A stretch of 64,000 nucleotides of DNA from an uncultured Methanobrevibacter sp. (GTDB taxonomy: Archaea > Methanobacteriota > Methanobacteria > Methanobacteriales > Methanobacteriaceae): positions 21,037-85,036 of the forward strand of contig CACYJH010000006.1 of assembly GCA_902774685.1 (NCBI GenBank), read 5' to 3'. The notes beneath the pieces are model-generated. The model ran no database searches, was not told the origin of the DNA, and was given only the letters and a program-made list of their open reading frames with translations. Shown piece after piece: positions 35,241 through 44,735 of this stretch (positions are counted from its first letter, which is position 1; each line of letters begins with the position of its first letter). The position numbers and the translations under genes were made by a program.

Positions 35241-36731
35241 CTAAAATCTTTCTGCAGACTCTTCCCATTCTGGGTTTTTTGCAGGAAGACGAGTGAATAC
35301 TATTGTTGATATTACCAGCACTGCCAGTGTAATAACCATAGATATGAGAGAGGCTGTAGTTTCACCATAATAGAGGTCCACTAAACCACCTAACCATACG
35401 ATTGATAGGATTATTGGCAGTAAGTACTTAACAATAAACAGCCATTTAGGACCAATCTTAATTGTTTTGCTGTTTCTATTAAGGGTATCAATAAGGTTTT
35501 CAGCTTTAAATACCCAAGCAAGAACGATACACTCGACAATCACACCGAAAACTATTGCTCCTTGATTGATGATTGTATCTACAGAATCCAAGAGCAATTC
35601 ACCATATGCAGTTGCATAAAGCATTGAAATTATGGCTCCTACGATGCATAAGATGGTCATGGTCCTTTTACGTGTCAATCCGAACTTATTTTGTATTGAA
35701 TAGGATAAAGGTTCGATAGTTGATAAAATGCTTGTAATTCCAGCAATGTAAACTGCTATGAAGAACATTGGACCTAAGATGCTTGCCCAAGTTCCTATTG
35801 CATTGAATGCTGTTGGATAAACGATGAATATCAATCCTGCACCTTGAGTTACCAATTGTTCCACTGCTGTACCTGTTTGAAGTGACATGTATCCAAGAAT
35901 TGAGAATACTCCTAATGCACAGAAGTTTTCAAATAAACAGTTTGCAAAGGCAACAGTAAATGTGTTGGTGATCAAATCTGTATCATCCTGTGTATAGCTG
36001 GCATAGGTAAATGCAATTGACATACCTAAGCTTAGTGAAAATACGATTTGGCCGAAGGCACCTAACCAGATTCCGAAATCAAATAATGAAGACCAATCCG
36101 GTTGGTACAATTCACTTAATCCAATGCTTGCTCCAGGAAGCATAAGGGAGCTTATAACAATAATGATCATAATGATAAAGAGCAGTGGCACTAAAATCTT
36201 GGAAACCTTACCTAAACCTGCTTCAAGGTCACGATGGGAAATTGACCAAACCAATCCCCAGCCGATAAGCATTGCGATTGCAATTATTGGGATAAATGTA
36301 AGGAGTCCAGTTGGAGAACTTGAAACCTGTAGAAGGGAAGTGTTGAAGAATGTATTAGGGTCGGCACCCCAACCTTTAAAAAAGCTTAATATGACATAGA
36401 TTCCATCCCAACCGAGAATGGCTGAGTAATATATCATGATTATGAATACCGCTATAGGCAAGAACCAGCCGAGGTATTCCCATTTTGCATGGATTGATTT
36501 GATTGCTTTTGCAAAAGAAGCGCTGAAGTGGTACCCTACACCATACTCCAAGATTAAAAATGGGAGACCTAATACTAAAATAGCGAATATATAAGGGATG
36601 TAGAATGCTCCACCTCCATTATAGTACAGTACATACGGATATCTCCAAATGTTTCCAAGACCGACTGCAGAACCGATCATCGCCAAGACAAATGATAAGT
36701 TGCTGCCCCACTGATTATTGTTAGACATCAT
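35241..36731 (-). CDS. Sodium-dependent transporter (NSS/SNF family)
   Basis: A 496-residue LeuT-fold protein with about 12 hydrophobic segments. The family signature is at the start: IGSAVGLGNIWRYPYVLYYN, then GGGAFYIPY. It would import an amino acid or similar solute with Na+; the substrate cannot be deduced. Two adjacent ATGs begin the frame, so the exact start may be one codon later. It is a single-gene unit flanked by AT-rich gaps. Confidence 0.92.
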   Translation of the reverse strand: MMSNNNQWGSNLSFVLAMIGSAVGLGNIWRYPYVLYYNGGGAFYIPYIFAILVLGLPFLILEYGVGYHFSASFAKAIKSIHAKWEYLGWFLPIAVFIIMIYYSAILGWDGIYVILSFFKGWGADPNTFFNTSLLQVSSSPTGLLTFIPIIAIAMLIGWGLVWSISHRDLEAGLGKVSKILVPLLFIIMIIIVISSLMLPGASIGLSELYQPDWSSLFDFGIWLGAFGQIVFSLSLGMSIAFTYASYTQDDTDLITNTFTVAFANCLFENFCALGVFSILGYMSLQTGTAVEQLVTQGAGLIFIVYPTAFNAIGTWASILGPMFFIAVYIAGITSILSTIEPLSYSIQNKFGLTRKRTMTILCIVGAIISMLYATAYGELLLDSVDTIINQGAIVFGVIVECIVLAWVFKAENLIDTLNRNSKTIKIGPKWLFIVKYLLPIILSIVWLGGLVDLYYGETTASLISMVITLAVLVISTIVFTRLPAKNPEWEESAERF

Positions 36732-36840
36732 TACACCATAAATATAATTTTTTTATCTTAAAACTTAACTAAATAACCATTTGTCATTGAAATTATATTA
36801 ATGTATGTTTTTTATGCTATTCTTGAATCAATAATCATGC

Positions 36841-38205
36841 TTAAGTTCCGAACTTTTCTCTCACTTTCTTGATTGTGTATCTTGCAAATGTGAAGTTTAA
36901 GATACTTGCAAGAATTCTTCCTGTTGCAAGACCTGTCCAAATACCGACTAGTCCCCATCCTAACACTATTCCAAAAGTGTATGTTGCGGTGACTGTAAAG
37001 ATTACCTCTCTGATGATGGTCCACATCAAGCTCATGGTTCCTCTACCAATTCCTTGATACATGAAACTGGAGGTCATTCCCGCTCCGGTGAGAGGGAGAC
37101 AAAGGCTGGCAATTCTTAGGAATCTTGTAATTTCAGGCACTAAAACTGATGTTTCTTTAGTGTATGCAAACAATGTTGCAAGTTGTGGTGCAAATGCAAT
37201 AAGAATTATTGTCACAGCTGTTCCAAATGCTATACCAAATTTAACCCCATATAAATGAGCTCTTGATAGGTAATCTCCATTTTTAGCACCATATGCACTT
37301 CCGGAAACTGCAGCCACTGCACTACCGATAGCGGTAAGAGGCATTATTGCAAATAGGTATAATCTTTGACCTGATGTAAATGATGCAATACCGTATTCTC
37401 CTCCAATTGTTGAGATGAATATTAAATATAGGCTTACTGCAAAGGACATCATGAACATGTCCATTGATGCTGGAATACCTACCTTTAAGATGTCTTTAGC
37501 TATTTTTGAATCGAATTGGAACTCTTTTAGGTTAACATTCACATAGGTGTCCTTTTTGATGAGTATCCAGTATAGGATTACAGATGCTGATCCAAGAGCA
37601 CTGACAATTGTTGCAAGGGATGCTCCTGCAGAACCTAATCCCATTACATAAATGAAAAGTGGGTCAAGAATTGCGTTGAGGGTTACAGACACAATCATTG
37701 CATACATTGCCCTTTTCATATCTCCTTCACCACGAAGGATACCGCTTCCTCCGTTACCGAACATAAATGCAATGAGACCTAAGAATAAGGGGGTTCCATA
37801 TTTAATACCTTCTGCAAGGTTTTGTCCACTTGCTCCATAAGCTCTAAGCAAAGGTTCCTGAACGGATATTAAGATTACTGTAAGAATGATTGAAGCCACT
37901 AAAAATATTAAAAGAGCATGAGCTGCAGATTTGTTGGCACCTTCATGGTTTTTAGCACCTACAAACCGACTTATGCTACTTGTAGCACCGCTTCCAAGAC
38001 CTACGCTCACACCATTCAATATCATGAAAATAGGTGTTACAAAACCGATTCCAGCTATTGCAGCCTGTCCAAGCCCTGCTACCCAAATACCATCTATGAT
38101 ATTGTATGATGCTGTAAGTAGCATGGATATCATAATTGGGATAGCAAGTTTTTTCACTGCTGTTTCTGGATTTCCCCTCATTAATTCTACATTTTTATTT
38201 GCCAT
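36841..38205 (-). CDS. MATE family efflux transporter
   Basis: A 454-residue membrane protein with 12 hydrophobic segments in two homologous halves. ELMRGNPETAVKKLAIPIMISML is the typical N-terminus and NIIDGIWVAGLGQAAIAGIGF is the family core. It exports cationic or amphipathic compounds using an ion gradient. Its N-terminus lies 50 bp from the UDG stop on the same strand, so it may be co-transcribed with it. AGGGGAT precedes the ATG. Confidence 0.92.
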   Translation of the reverse strand: MANKNVELMRGNPETAVKKLAIPIMISMLLTASYNIIDGIWVAGLGQAAIAGIGFVTPIFMILNGVSVGLGSGATSSISRFVGAKNHEGANKSAAHALLIFLVASIILTVILISVQEPLLRAYGASGQNLAEGIKYGTPLFLGLIAFMFGNGGSGILRGEGDMKRAMYAMIVSVTLNAILDPLFIYVMGLGSAGASLATIVSALGSASVILYWILIKKDTYVNVNLKEFQFDSKIAKDILKVGIPASMDMFMMSFAVSLYLIFISTIGGEYGIASFTSGQRLYLFAIMPLTAIGSAVAAVSGSAYGAKNGDYLSRAHLYGVKFGIAFGTAVTIILIAFAPQLATLFAYTKETSVLVPEITRFLRIASLCLPLTGAGMTSSFMYQGIGRGTMSLMWTIIREVIFTVTATYTFGIVLGWGLVGIWTGLATGRILASILNFTFARYTIKKVREKFGT

Positions 38206-38255
38206 TTTATCCCCTATAAAAAAATAATGACTATTTTTTTATTTATTTTTCTTAT

Positions 38256-38939
38256 TTAAATTAATTTTTGTTGTTTAGGTTTAATCTGCCAATCAATCTC
38301 CTTTAAACTGTTTTTCTTTAGGAATTCATTAGCCAATTTGAAATGATTGCATCCAAAGAACCCTCTTCTTGCAGAGAATGGACTTGGATGAGAAGATATT
38401 AGCACTAAATGATTAGGATTTGTAATCAGTTCCTTTTTGAGTTCTGCCTGTTTTCCCCATAACAGGAAAACGATAGGATGATTTTGTTGATTTAAGATGC
38501 TTATTACATTGTCTGTAAATGTCTGCCATCCACATTTGCTGTGTGAGTTTGCATTTCCCTCTTCAACAGTGAGCACTGTATTGAGTAGGAATACTCCCTG
38601 TTTTGCCCAGGATTCAAGGCAACCGGATTCTGGAATTGGATAACCGTATTCAGATTCTATTTCCTTGAAGATGTTTTTTAGGGATCTTGGGATTGGATGC
38701 CCTTCAGGTGTTGAGAATGCAAGACCGTGAGCTTGTCCCTCTTCATGATAAGGGTCTTGGCCTAAAATGACAACTTTCACATTATCTATTGGACATAACT
38801 TGAATGCATTGAATATTTCTTCTTTTGGAGGATAGATTGTTTTTGTCTTATATTCTTCATCTATAAATTCCTGAATTTTTATGAAGTAATCTTTATTGAA
38901 TTCTTCCTCTAAAACATTGTCCCATTCATTTCCAATCAT
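38256..38939 (-). CDS. ung: Uracil-DNA glycosylase, family 1
   Basis: A 227-residue enzyme that removes uracil from DNA. The water-activating motif is GQDPYHEEGQAHGLAFS (Asp62), and the minor-groove loop is HPSPFSARRGFFG (His184). Both are the family 1 forms. Length is standard. Most archaea use family 4 or 5 enzymes, so family 1 here suggests acquisition from bacteria. GTGAT precedes the ATG. Confidence 0.95.
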   Translation of the reverse strand: MIGNEWDNVLEEEFNKDYFIKIQEFIDEEYKTKTIYPPKEEIFNAFKLCPIDNVKVVILGQDPYHEEGQAHGLAFSTPEGHPIPRSLKNIFKEIESEYGYPIPESGCLESWAKQGVFLLNTVLTVEEGNANSHSKCGWQTFTDNVISILNQQNHPIVFLLWGKQAELKKELITNPNHLVLISSHPSPFSARRGFFGCNHFKLANEFLKKNSLKEIDWQIKPKQQKLI

Positions 38940-39036
38940 AAAATCACTTAAATATTTATTTTGATTATACTCTTTTTAATCCTAATAATTTTTATTAATT
39001 CTTTAATGATTTTCTTTAATATTTTTTAATCTTTAA

Positions 39037-40140
39037 TTATTTCTTTCCAGTCACTTTATCTAAATATGGAATCTTATCGAATATTGCTAAAATAATCAGG
39101 CTGATTGCTGTTGTAAGGATTACCAAAACAGGAATCCAAATCAGTGGGTGTCCATTTGAAAAATTGATCACTTTAATCAAGTTCATTTTCAAATCATACA
39201 AAACCAAATAGTGGACAAGGTAAATTCCATAACTGTAATTGCTTATTGTTGTAAATGCATTTCCTAAAGCCTTATTCTCCATATCTTCAAAATGCTTGGT
39301 CTTAGATAGGTATTTGAATAGTAAAAATGCATTTGCAGACATGAATAATATCTTTAAATTGAAATAGCTTAATGCTACGAACTTATGGACCAAATGAGAC
39401 CTTGGTACAACGAAACCGAATATGTACCAAAGATATGTGCCAACAAAGAGCAGTGCTGTAATTATTATAAGATATTTCCTATCGATTCTTTTTTCCAAAA
39501 AGTCAGAGCTTGCCAAAAAGTATCCAATCACAATATAAGCTAAAAATGAAAGGTAATAGATTAATTTAGAGTTATATGGGTTGAATGAAGTGAAATTGCA
39601 TATTCCTATATAGATTACAGAAATCACTGCAAGTACTGCAATGAACTTTTTTGAGAAATCCTTGATTCTGCTTTCTTCCATTTGAATGATCTTATTTATG
39701 ATGAATATTCCGATATAAGCGATTATGATCATCCAAACGAACCATAAATGCACTCCAATGGTTCCGGATTTTCCAAAAAAGATAGCTATTGCATTGCTTA
39801 AGTTGAATCCATGGTATATGTGAATGCTTGTATAGATTATATAAATCAATACCCAAAAGAGGAAAGGAATGAATAATCTTGATAATCTCTTTTTAAAGAA
39901 TTTTGTCAAGGTATCCTTTTTCCCTATAAGAAGCGCTCCACTAAGCATAACAAAAATAGGTATTGAAAACTCTCTGAAGCAGTCAAAGAATGCTGAAATA
40001 TAGAGATTTGGACTATTGATGTCTCTTGTAACAAAGAATACAGATACATGACAGAATACGATTCCGATGATAGCTATTGCTCTTAATACATCGTAATAGA
40101 ATATTCTTTTGGATTTTCCTAAATTTTCAGCATTGTTCAT
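39037..40140 (-). CDS. Acyltransferase family 3 membrane protein
   Basis: A 367-residue protein with about ten hydrophobic segments. The start (RIFYYDVLRAIAIIGIVFCHVS) is the typical OafA/NodX-type N-terminus with the conserved His, and IPIFVMLSGALLI follows. Such proteins transfer acyl groups to surface sugars or lipids; the acceptor is unknown. It lies 97 bp upstream of the UDG gene on the same strand. Confidence 0.85.
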   Translation of the reverse strand: MNNAENLGKSKRIFYYDVLRAIAIIGIVFCHVSVFFVTRDINSPNLYISAFFDCFREFSIPIFVMLSGALLIGKKDTLTKFFKKRLSRLFIPFLFWVLIYIIYTSIHIYHGFNLSNAIAIFFGKSGTIGVHLWFVWMIIIAYIGIFIINKIIQMEESRIKDFSKKFIAVLAVISVIYIGICNFTSFNPYNSKLIYYLSFLAYIVIGYFLASSDFLEKRIDRKYLIIITALLFVGTYLWYIFGFVVPRSHLVHKFVALSYFNLKILFMSANAFLLFKYLSKTKHFEDMENKALGNAFTTISNYSYGIYLVHYLVLYDLKMNLIKVINFSNGHPLIWIPVLVILTTAISLIILAIFDKIPYLDKVTGKK

Positions 40141-40269
40141 AAGATTACCAATTTTGTTTTTTTTTTAAATCAATTTTATATTTATTTCTTTATTTTCAAA
40201 GCCTTTAATAGTTTTCCAGATTTTTATGATTGTTCATTTTTTTCATTTTATAAAATTGTTCAGTGTACT

Positions 40270-41007
40270 TTATTTCATCACTCTATTTAGAATAAAATAC
40301 ATAATTTTTCCAAAGAGCTTTTTGAAAATTCCTAAATTAACATCTGGAGCAAATTCGTAGTTCACCAAACCTGTGCTTTCCCAATATTCCTTATCCTTTT
40401 TCATTGTATCGCTTTTTGGAGCCATAGCTCTCCAAACATTGTAGAAAATGATGTCTCCAATTTTTGGGGAATGGAGCTTTTTGCTACTTACATCCTTATG
40501 GAACTTTTGAGAGATCTTATTTATCTCTTCTGTGTTGATTTCCTCTTTTCCGCCAAATGCATATTTTATTTGATATATCTTATTGAATCCCCAATGCCTT
40601 AATGTTTCATCAATGTAGTTAGCTACGTCCTTTTGGCCAGCTCCTGCTGTAGATACAACAACAAGTGCTTTCTTATCAAAGAATTCTGGTCTGTGATATA
40701 TGTATGCAGTATGGTCAAAGAAGTTTTTAAGGAGTGCAGTAACATTCATTGCATAAACTGGGCATGCTATTATGATTCCATCTGCCCATCTGATCTTTTC
40801 TATGATTGGATTCACTGTTTCGTGGTGAGGACAGTTTTCCTCTCCTTCCATAATGCATTTGAAGCAGCCATTGCACATAGGGATCTTTTCCTTCATCAAT
40901 TGCACTTCTTCAAACTCTGCATCTTCTCCTAAATTTGTTTTTGCCTGTTTAACCATGCTCCATGTATTTTTCTTTCTTGGAGACCCATTGATAATTAGAT
41001 ATTTCAT
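40270..41007 (-). CDS. NADPH-dependent FMN reductase/iron-sulfur flavoprotein-like oxidoreductase
   Basis: A 245-residue flavodoxin-fold protein. The phosphate loop is NGSPRKKNTWSMV at residues 5-17. A compact cysteine motif, CNGCFKCIMEGEENCP, near residues 49-64 resembles that of iron-sulfur flavoproteins. GIIIACPVYAMNVTALLKNFFD is the FMN-side loop. It follows the TetR-GNAT gene by 28 bp, so the regulator probably controls it. GAAGGTG precedes the ATG. Confidence 0.85.
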   Translation of the reverse strand: MKYLIINGSPRKKNTWSMVKQAKTNLGEDAEFEEVQLMKEKIPMCNGCFKCIMEGEENCPHHETVNPIIEKIRWADGIIIACPVYAMNVTALLKNFFDHTAYIYHRPEFFDKKALVVVSTAGAGQKDVANYIDETLRHWGFNKIYQIKYAFGGKEEINTEEINKISQKFHKDVSSKKLHSPKIGDIIFYNVWRAMAPKSDTMKKDKEYWESTGLVNYEFAPDVNLGIFKKLFGKIMYFILNRVMK

Positions 41008-41035
41008 TTTAACACCTTCAGATAATTTTATTTTT

Positions 41036-42361
41036 TTATATGTCTAATTGTCCTTCAAGGACCTTTTTTTCTTTATATTCAAATCCTTCATCAAACTCAT
41101 CAACCCTTTCCTCATCAACATCAAAGACCTTTGGGTTGTTGAATATTCCCTTATCGTAATCAAAATCATTAAAAGTCTTTTCAAATATTTTTATCATGAA
41201 AAATGGATTCTCTTCATCAAGATCTGTTCCTTCCAGGAAGAAATTGTACTTTGATGCACTTTCAAATCCGAATCTGTGGTAATAGTCTTCATCGCCGATT
41301 ACAAAAACAAATGGGATATTCATTTTTTGTGCAAGATTCAAAGTGTATCTTATAATTTTAGACCCATATCCATGGCTTTGATGTTTGCTGTCTATAGCTA
41401 TTGGGCCAAGAACTGTGGCTTTTCCACTGCCTTCATTCACCTTAATGTCAACTCCATACCTATTTTCCTTGTAAAGGTCCAGTCTTCCGTTTGAATAGTT
41501 TATATGGCCTATGAGCTCATCATCCTTTTCAATCACATATGCCAAATCCTTTATGAAGCTTGAATCTTCCCTTAATTTATGGACGATATAATGTTCATAA
41601 GCTCCTGGCCTATAGACATTCCAAAAGGCATCCCTTACCAGATTTTCCACTTTTGAATAATCCTTCTCCTTTTCCAATCTGATATGTCCATCATTTGGGA
41701 TTTCACCATCATTATTATTATCTTCATCATCATTTTCTTCCATATCGATCTTAACGGAATTGAATAGAAGCTTCATATGTGCTGTTGTTCTTCTTTCGAA
41801 ATCCTTTAGGAATGTCTTATCATCTTCTGGATAATTTATTATGAAATGTTCATATAATAGGAACAGTCCATAGTAATAGAATGATTCTGCAAGTTGCTTG
41901 ATGTCAGCATCCCTTCTGATGAAATTCTTTTCCTTCATCACTTCAAACAGGTCTTCCCATCCATCAATTGCATAGCCTATAATCGCTTCCTTTACAAAAT
42001 TCTTTATCTTTTCGTTATGATATGATTCCACAAGAAAGATTCTTGTGATTTTCATCATCTTCGCTTCGGAAAGTTTTGAGATGAATCTGTCGCTTCCTTC
42101 CTTATAGAACTGCTCAAAATCCATATTCAATTTTTCTCCAGATTGCATTACAGGTGCTTCTTCCTTAAGCATTTCCTTAATGTAATAGTTTAATATGGAT
42201 TCTAAAATGGATTCCTTGCTATTATAATGATTATAGATGGAACTTTCTTTTATTCCAACTTCTTTAGCTATTTGCCGTATGGAAACTCCATCATATCCTT
42301 TTTGTGAGAATAAGTCAATGGAAACATCAAATATCTTTTCCTTCGTATTTTTTTCTGCCAT
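41036..42361 (-). CDS. Fusion of TetR-family regulator and GNAT acetyltransferase
   Basis: A 441-residue two-domain protein. Residues 1-200 are TetR-like: TKEKIFDVSIDLFSQKGYDG, then the helix-turn-helix SIRQIAKEVGIKESSIYNHY, followed by a ligand-binding helical domain. A very acidic linker (about 203-220) leads to a GNAT domain (about 223-400) with LGPIAIDSKHQSHGYGSKII, the acetyl-CoA-binding loop, and YYHRFGFE. The reading frame is continuous, with no sign of frameshift. It probably represses its own operon through the two palindromes upstream. AAGGGGAG precedes the ATG. Confidence 0.85.
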   Translation of the reverse strand: MAEKNTKEKIFDVSIDLFSQKGYDGVSIRQIAKEVGIKESSIYNHYNSKESILESILNYYIKEMLKEEAPVMQSGEKLNMDFEQFYKEGSDRFISKLSEAKMMKITRIFLVESYHNEKIKNFVKEAIIGYAIDGWEDLFEVMKEKNFIRRDADIKQLAESFYYYGLFLLYEHFIINYPEDDKTFLKDFERRTTAHMKLLFNSVKIDMEENDDEDNNNDGEIPNDGHIRLEKEKDYSKVENLVRDAFWNVYRPGAYEHYIVHKLREDSSFIKDLAYVIEKDDELIGHINYSNGRLDLYKENRYGVDIKVNEGSGKATVLGPIAIDSKHQSHGYGSKIIRYTLNLAQKMNIPFVFVIGDEDYYHRFGFESASKYNFFLEGTDLDEENPFFMIKIFEKTFNDFDYDKGIFNNPKVFDVDEERVDEFDEGFEYKEKKVLEGQLDI

Positions 42362-42416
42362 TTTCTCCCCTTGAGCTGATGTTAATGCTTATTTGATTTT
42401 TTAAAATTACTATTAA

Positions 42417-42486
42417 ACTAACACTTGTTAGTTAAATTCATATTGTATTTTTATTTTCTTTATTAATAAAACTAACGATTGTTAGT
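42417..42486 (-). promoter_or_regulatory. Two TetR-type palindromic operators
   Basis: ACTAACACTTGTTAGT (42417-42432) has 7-bp arms ACTAACA/TGTTAGT, and ACTAACGATTGTTAGT (42471-42486) has 6-bp arms. They are 54 bp apart, identical at 14 of 16 positions, and sit 56-125 bp before the TetR-GNAT start codon, as expected for autoregulation. Confidence 0.75.
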
Positions 42487-42514
42487 ATAATTTTTAAAAA
42501 ATAGTTTTTTTTAA

Positions 42515-42597
42515 AGTTTTTAGTAAAAATGTTTAAAAAAGTAATATGAGTTGTTTTTTCATAGTTTTAGTAAAAATGTTTTAAAAAAGTAATATGA
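42515..42597. repeat. Direct repeat of about 35 bp, period 48
   Basis: TTTTAGTAAAAATGTTT plus AAAAAAGTAATATGA occurs at 42515-42549 and 42563-42597, with single-base indels. It lies between the MATE-like gene 3' end and the TetR operators. Confidence 0.85.
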
Positions 42598-42614
42598 TAA
42601 AAAATAGCTTAGAA

Positions 42615-44384
42615 TTATCTATTTTCACTATTGAATACGATGTATGATTTGTTGAATCCCAATATCTCATCGAATTCAAATTTGCAGTTCAACTTGGATA
42701 ATTCTTCAATATTTTTTGATTTCATAAGATCATCATTTGAAAATGGATTATACATGGTTCCTTCAGTAGTAAATGCGACACGAAGCTCATCATCTATTAA
42801 CCTTATTGTAATGTAAATTTCTTCAAGATTTGGATTATTCTCAAAAATATCATTGCATATATCATTAATTGAATTTGAAAGAACTACTGCATCATCATTT
42901 AGTTCATCTTCAATGGCAAGCAATGTTTCATTGGATTCCTCATCCAAATACTTATAAATTTTTCCCCTATCGCTTCTATTATATGACCAAGTGATTAGTT
43001 TTGAATCTTGAAGCATGAAAAGCCTGTGGAGCTTGTCCTTATAATTTCTTTTCATGTGAAGTGTGTAGATGATGTAAACAAGCACTGGAACACATTCAGC
43101 TATCAATATTGAAACCCAAATGCCTATTCCACCAATTATTCTTGTCAATATCAATGCACCACCAACTGCAAAGATGAACTCCTCTAAAAATGTAATGATG
43201 GATGAAATCTTGTTATATTCAATAGCTTGTGCGTAATTTGCCAATAGATAGGACATGCAACGTCCCACTAAGGAAAAGGCAGTTATACGTATAGCCAAAC
43301 TAATAACTTCTGCATGATATGGGTTGACAACATTGAATAATTTCAATAATATTTCCGGATAAATAAATAACAGCACACTTATTGGGAAAGAAATAGACAA
43401 TACATGCCTTACTGAACGTGAAATAATGTATTTCACTGCTTCATAATCCATTTCCTTATGTAGCACAGTCACAATTGGGGACATGGTTTTCATGATTCCT
43501 GATAGGAATATGTAAACGAAGGATTCACTATTGTCGTATACTAAAAATGCCAATAGCCCTGCAACTCCCAAATATGTTGAGCATAAATATGTCAGTATGC
43601 TCATCTTCAATGCAAAGAATATTTTTCCGATAACTTCCGGTGTATTGATTATAATTTCCTTAATGGAAAGCAAAATCTCTTTTATCTTAAATTTCGCCAG
43701 TGAAACTAGTCTAAATGTTCCATTCTTTTTGAAGAAATATGTGGAAATGTAGATTGCACCAACAAGGTATCCCAAGACTGATGCCAATGCAGTGTAGGCA
43801 ATTCCCATATGGAATCCCTTAAGGAATACTATGTCAAGGATTATGTTTAGAATATTTGCAATAAGCACTGCATAGAAAGGCATTTTTGGAAATCCATCAG
43901 CACGAATGAAAAATGAAACAACCAATATATAGCAGTTTAATGGATAAAAGAACATCAGCATCAACAGATATTCTTTACTGAGTTTAAATATCTCATGTGG
44001 AGTATTGAAGAACATCAATATCTGATCAATGAAAAGGAATATGAACAAAATATATATTATTGTTACAAGCACAATTCCTAAAATTGAAAGTGTGAAATAG
44101 TAGTTCACTTTTTCATGCTTCAACTGTGATTGGGCTCTTAATGCTAATAAACTGCCTCCTTGGCCAAATAGGATATAAAATATTCCTGTAATGTAAGTCA
44201 TAGGAGATGCTAAATTAACTACAGACAATTGTACAGACCCTAATAGGAATCCGATTATGATTACATCAATCACTGCACAGACCTTTTCAGACATTACCAT
44301 AAAGAAAGTAGGCAGCAGCAACTCATTGTATTTGTTTTTTAAAAAAGCGTATCTCCTTTCCAATTTCTCTTCCATATCTTCCAC
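42615..44384 (-). CDS. MATE-type transporter with C-terminal ATPase-like domain
   Basis: A 589-residue protein, about 130 residues longer than a usual MATE transporter. Residues 1-460 hold 12 hydrophobic segments of the MATE fold (LLLPTFFMVMSEKVCAVIDV near the start). The soluble tail (about 465-589) resembles a degenerate RsbW/HATPase-c domain: an N-box-like AVVLSNSINDICNDIF, an IRLIDDELRVAFTTEG beta-strand pair, and LGFNKSYIVF at the end. The N-box Asn is replaced or weak, so ATP binding is uncertain. AGGTGGAAG precedes the ATG. It transcribes towards the TetR operators. Confidence 0.7.
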   Translation of the reverse strand: MEDMEEKLERRYAFLKNKYNELLLPTFFMVMSEKVCAVIDVIIIGFLLGSVQLSVVNLASPMTYITGIFYILFGQGGSLLALRAQSQLKHEKVNYYFTLSILGIVLVTIIYILFIFLFIDQILMFFNTPHEIFKLSKEYLLMLMFFYPLNCYILVVSFFIRADGFPKMPFYAVLIANILNIILDIVFLKGFHMGIAYTALASVLGYLVGAIYISTYFFKKNGTFRLVSLAKFKIKEILLSIKEIIINTPEVIGKIFFALKMSILTYLCSTYLGVAGLLAFLVYDNSESFVYIFLSGIMKTMSPIVTVLHKEMDYEAVKYIISRSVRHVLSISFPISVLLFIYPEILLKLFNVVNPYHAEVISLAIRITAFSLVGRCMSYLLANYAQAIEYNKISSIITFLEEFIFAVGGALILTRIIGGIGIWVSILIAECVPVLVYIIYTLHMKRNYKDKLHRLFMLQDSKLITWSYNRSDRGKIYKYLDEESNETLLAIEDELNDDAVVLSNSINDICNDIFENNPNLEEIYITIRLIDDELRVAFTTEGTMYNPFSNDDLMKSKNIEELSKLNCKFEFDEILGFNKSYIVFNSENR

Positions 44385-44580
44385 CTGAGAAAAACCTAAT
44401 TGATTAATTAAGTCATCTAAAATTATTTTTAATTTTTAATTGTAAATAAGTTTTGATTTTAGGTTTTCAATTGAGGGGATTTCGTTAAAATAAGTTTGAT
44501 GGAGAAGTTTGAATTGGATTTATAAATGACTAGTTATTTATATTAAAAAGTCAAATATATCATATGCTAATTAATTTTTT

Positions 44581-44653
<73 letters not shown>

Positions 44654-44735
44654 TTTTATTTTTAATAAAATAAGTAATTTTTCTTTTTTTTTTCAATTTA
44701 ATTTTTTCAAAATTAGCATTTTTTTAAAATTGATA

